Of a stretch of 7,854 nucleotides of DNA, positions 5,589 through 7,854 are shown piece after piece; position 1 is the stretch's first letter; each line of letters opens with the position of its first letter. The stretch spans positions 1 to 7,854 of the forward strand of contig JAAVIG010000126.1 in NCBI GenBank assembly GCA_014796735.1, in the 5' to 3' direction. Position numbers and translations under genes: made by a program. The notes beneath the pieces were generated by a model. That model was not told where the DNA came from and did no database searches. It saw only the letters and a program-made list of their open reading frames with translations. The DNA is from Oscillospiraceae bacterium. Lineage in GTDB: Bacteria > Bacillota > Clostridia > Oscillospirales > Ruminococcaceae.

Positions 5589-5828
5589 TGTTATAAGGTG
5601 GATTTTAGAACGCGGAAGTGGAAAAAATTTTACGGAAAATCAACGGTCGGGAACAAAAAATTACAGCGTCGTTTTGGTGCACATTTTAAAGAGTTATGAA
5701 CAATATCGCGGCTTAATAAGAAACACAGTTAATTTGACAGCACGCTTTGCATTTGCAACTAAAAATATCACCGAAAAGGTTGGTAATAAGTTAATTTAAA
5801 CAAATCGGAAAAAGTTTTCAAAAAGCTA
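5589..5828. other. AT-rich spacer without recognised gene
   Basis: Nothing firm is seen here beyond AGTGGAAAA (5617-5625) and an isolated TTGACA (5734-5739) with no good -10 at 16-18 bp. Reading frames crossing it have no ribosome binding site and unconvincing protein composition. Confidence 0.5.
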
Positions 5829-5856
5829 TTGCAAATTGAAAAAAACGTTGTAAAAT
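5829..5856 (+). promoter_or_regulatory. Probable MATE operon promoter
   Basis: TTGCAA (5829-5834) and TAAAAT (5851-5856) with 16 bp spacing, about 43 bases before the MATE start codon, giving a short leader that contains the AGGAG ribosome binding site. The -10 overlaps TGTAAAAT, the complement of the ATTTTACA word repeated upstream, which could be an operator. Confidence 0.45.
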
Positions 5857-5898
5857 ATATCCTTGTAAAAGATACGCGCGCAAGGAGAGCAATGAAAA

Positions 5899-7275
5899 AT
5901 GGTCAGAGAAATGACGCACGGCAAGCCTTTGTCCCTTATACTGGGATTTTGTCTGCCCATGCTGCTGGGAAACCTGTTTCAGCAGCTTTACAGTATGGTG
6001 GACACAATAATAGTGGGTAAGTTCATAGACGTTGACGCGCTGGCGGGCGTTGGCTCAACAGGCTCGGTAAGCTTTCTTATAATAGGCTTTACAATGGGTA
6101 TCACAAGCGGCTCCTGCGTGCTTCCGTCTCAATGCTTCGGCGCGGGGGATCACTCGGAAATGAGAAAATATATAGCCAACGCGATATATCTTTGTATAAT
6201 AACCACCGTTATCGTGACCGCGCTGGCGGTGACTATGTGTTATCCGCTTTTGAAGCTTATGCAGACCCCCGCCGATATTATTGATATTGCCTACGATTAT
6301 ATTATTGTGGTATTAGGCGGTATCTGCGTTACTATGGCTTATAACCTTATGGCGGGTATATTAAGGGCTATGGGGGACAGCAGGACGCCTCTTTATTTCC
6401 TTATATTGGCATCGGTCATAAATATAGGACTTGACCTGCTGTTTATTATCGTCTGCAATATGGGAGTTGCGGGCGCGGGCTGGGCTACGGTCATATCTCA
6501 GGGAATATCGGCCGCGCTTTGCTTTATTTATATGAGAAGAAGCTATCCGATGCTGCGGTTTGAAAAATCGGAGTTAAAGTTTGACGGCAGGAGAGTTTTT
6601 GCGCTGGCAAAAATAGGCGTGCCCGTAGGACTGCAATCTTCAATCACCGCCGTCGGCTCCATTATACTTCAAAGCGCGGTCAACAGCTTGGGAAAAGTCG
6701 CGGTGGCGGCCGTTACCGCGGCGGGAAAAATTCAGAATATGGTAGTCGCGCCCATGGATACATTGGGAATAACAATGGCAACTTACGCAGGTCAGAATCT
6801 TGGCGCGGGAAACGTGGGAAGAATAGGGAAGGGTATGAAATGCGCATTCGCTTCGGGATTTATTTATTCCGCCGCGGCTTTGCTCGCGATTTGGCTGTTC
6901 GGCACGCCGCTCTGCCTTATGTTTGTGGAGGCGGAGGAAACCGAAGTCATTGAAAAGGCCGTTTATTTTTTGTGGGTCAATGCCTGCTTTTATCCCGTGC
7001 TGTCGGTATTGTTTATAGTAAGAAGCTCCCTTCAGGGCTTGGGGTACTCGGCACTTACCATGTTGGCGGGAGCATGCGAGCTGATCTCAAGAGTAGTGAT
7101 CGCGGTGGGCTTTGTGGAAACTATGGGCTTTGACGCGGTATGCTTTGCTTCACCTGTGGCTTGGGTTTCGGCTGTGGCACTGTTGGTGGGCGTTTACTTT
7201 ATCAAAATGAAAAGCTTAGGAAAAAAGACCGATGAAAACGGAATTTTAAAAGAGGGAGTAATTAATCATGGTTGA
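5899..7275 (+). CDS. MATE-family multidrug/toxin efflux transporter
   Basis: An inner-membrane cation-coupled antiporter of the NorM/DinF superfamily. Its 458 residues fit the usual 440-480. The hallmark N-terminus is LPMLLGNLFQQLYSMVDTIIVGKFI (around 19-43), followed by AGVGSTGS and a hydrophobic helix. ILRAMGDSRTPLYF (154-167) is the conserved loop ending the first bundle region. The second half repeats the fold, with KIGVPVGLQSSI (238-249), the motif around TMATYAGQNLGAG (292-304) and SSLQGLGYS (376-384). About 12 hydrophobic segments are seen, with no signal peptide and a short charged C-tail. AGGAG (5883-5887) lies 11 bases before this ATG. An earlier ATG at 5892 is too close to it and in another frame. 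The stop overlaps the next gene by eight bases. The substrate cannot be predicted. Confidence 0.93.
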   Translation: MVREMTHGKPLSLILGFCLPMLLGNLFQQLYSMVDTIIVGKFIDVDALAGVGSTGSVSFLIIGFTMGITSGSCVLPSQCFGAGDHSEMRKYIANAIYLCIITTVIVTALAVTMCYPLLKLMQTPADIIDIAYDYIIVVLGGICVTMAYNLMAGILRAMGDSRTPLYFLILASVINIGLDLLFIIVCNMGVAGAGWATVISQGISAALCFIYMRRSYPMLRFEKSELKFDGRRVFALAKIGVPVGLQSSITAVGSIILQSAVNSLGKVAVAAVTAAGKIQNMVVAPMDTLGITMATYAGQNLGAGNVGRIGKGMKCAFASGFIYSAAALLAIWLFGTPLCLMFVEAEETEVIEKAVYFLWVNACFYPVLSVLFIVRSSLQGLGYSALTMLAGACELISRVVIAVGFVETMGFDAVCFASPVAWVSAVALLVGVYFIKMKSLGKKTDENGILKEGVINHG

Positions 7276-7591
7276 GATCAAAAGAAATTACGAAGCAGCG
7301 GATTTTTCCTTTGAGGCGAAAACCGACGGAGAACTTTTGGCGGAGCTTCACGGGGAAATTATTGACGGGATTTTTCATATAAGGAGCTACAACGGGGATA
7401 AGTACCTTTTCGATGGGGTGTGCCGCGGCGCGCTCAACAACGCGGAGCATGAGGGGGCGGTATCGGCGGTCATAGAAGAAACGGTTCCCGATTGGTTGCT
7501 TATGCTGTTTGGGTATGAAAGGGATATACCTTCTATAGGTGAGTTCTTTGACAATGAGAAAGGATGCTGCGGAGGGTGTGTTAAAAATTGA
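7268..7591 (+). CDS. Small conserved-looking protein with CCGGC tail, unknown
   Basis: A 107-residue soluble protein I do not recognise. It overlaps the end of the MATE gene by eight bases and has AGAGGGAG (7251-7258) nine bases before its ATG, so translation is probably coupled. The body looks like a small beta-rich domain (FSFEAKTDGELLAELHGEI; IFHIRSYNGDKYLFDGVCRG), followed by an acidic helical part with PDWLLMLFGYERDI. It ends GCCGGCVKN, with cysteines at 100, 101 and 104 plus a lone C52. The clustered cysteines could bind metal or be redox-active; this is inference. No membrane segment or signal peptide is seen. It may be an accessory to the transporter or merely share its transcript. 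Confidence 0.8.
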   Translation: MVEIKRNYEAADFSFEAKTDGELLAELHGEIIDGIFHIRSYNGDKYLFDGVCRGALNNAEHEGAVSAVIEETVPDWLLMLFGYERDIPSIGEFFDNEKGCCGGCVKN

Positions 7592-7619
7592 AAATTAAGG
7601 CACGGATTCTCCACGACTA

Positions 7620-7753
7620 AAAAATAAAAAAGAAAAAGAAAGAGAAAAAGAAAGCGGCGAAGCCGCAAATGTCTTTTTCGCTTCTCCTTTTTGCACTGCA
7701 AAAAGGAAGTGGGGGTGAAGCGGAGCTTTAGCTCCGCGAGGGGGCAAAGCCCC
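7620..7753 (+). repeat. Multi-hairpin dispersed repeat, copy 3 (after last gene)
   Basis: Starts about 29 bases after the stop of the 107-residue gene with a long A/G tract. Then come hairpin a GCGGC-gaa-GCCGC (7654-7666), CTTTTTC, hairpin b with a perfect 10 bp CCTTTTTGCA/TGCAAAAAGG stem (7686-7706; the outer stem is interrupted by a two-base insertion), hairpin c GCGGAGCT-tt-AGCTCCGC (7720-7737) and hairpin d GGGGC-aaa-GCCCC (7741-7753). It is nearly identical to copy 2 over ~100 bases and in the same sense relative to its gene. It is a likely terminator region for the MATE operon. Confidence 0.82.
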
Positions 7754-7854
7754 ATACATGGGAACTAAGAAAACAAATATTTTGTTAAAGAAAATAAATT
7801 AAATTCAGAAATATCACAGTACAAATAATAAATCAACTCAAACTTAAAAGCGCA
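7754..7854. other. AT-rich intergenic tail
   Basis: About 100 bases of AT-rich sequence running off the window. Only small symmetries are seen: CCCAT-ac-ATGGG directly after hairpin d, and AACAAA-tat-TTTGTT (7772-7786). No gene start is supported. Confidence 0.4.

Noticed and set aside
5734..5739. Consensus -35 TTGACA upstream of the MATE gene
   Set aside because: No acceptable -10 lies 16-18 bp downstream; the TTGCAA/TAAAAT pair closer to the gene is better.
5437..5799. A 120-codon plus-strand reading frame in the gap upstream of the MATE gene
   Set aside because: It reads straight through the right box module, giving repeated VEN/PVESVEN words from the repeated GTGGAAA sequence. No ribosome binding site is seen and no protein family resemblance. 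The left module yields the same FPVESVEN words, showing they come from the repeat DNA.
5829..6020. A 63-codon frame overlapping the MATE start, with an ATG at 5892
   Set aside because: The ATG is only about four bases from AGGAG, and the frame is lost inside the conserved MATE N-terminus.

Overview
The window looks like chromosomal DNA from an anaerobic, low-to-moderate GC Gram-positive bacterium, most likely a clostridial (Oscillospiraceae/Ruminococcaceae-like) gut species. That placement is an inference from four things: the type of methyl-accepting chemotaxis protein, a fermentative lactate dehydrogenase, strong AGGAG-type ribosome binding sites, and TTTTCCACA/TTTTCAACA-type boxes. No species can be named with confidence.

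Layout. Bases 3-1709 (+) hold the 3' part of a chemotaxis receptor that enters from the left edge. It converges on an enolase-lactate dehydrogenase operon on the minus strand (eno 4697-3384, ldh 3387-2275, 4-base stop/start overlap). The 565 bp between the convergent stops are packed with structured repeats: two oppositely oriented copies of a multi-hairpin repeat, an inner inverted repeat, a degenerate 65-68 bp tandem repeat and a bidirectional terminator-like hairpin. Upstream of eno is a small membrane-protein gene (5057-4809, -).

Bases 5058-5898 form an 841 bp gap without a credible gene, and this is the most interesting part of the window. Two ~105 bp modules rich in DnaA-box-like 9-mers (TGTGGAAAA and close variants, TTTTCAACA/TGTTGAAAA) lie exactly 330 bp apart. 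Between them are a 45 bp stretch of pure A/T, three GATTTTACA direct repeats and a good promoter. This is the architecture of a bipartite replication origin or a DnaA-binding/titration locus, although no dnaA, dnaN or rpmH is visible in the window. The flanking genes diverge from it. To the right are a MATE-family efflux transporter (5899-7275) and an overlapping small gene ending in a CCGGC tail (7268-7591).

A third copy of the multi-hairpin repeat follows the last gene. All three transcription units that end in this window therefore carry the same repeat just after the stop codon and in the sense orientation, suggesting a lineage-specific mRNA 3'-end/terminator element or a mobile palindromic repeat that settles at gene ends. 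In function, eno and ldh link the lower end of glycolysis to lactate formation, the receptor serves motility signalling, and the MATE pair serves efflux.
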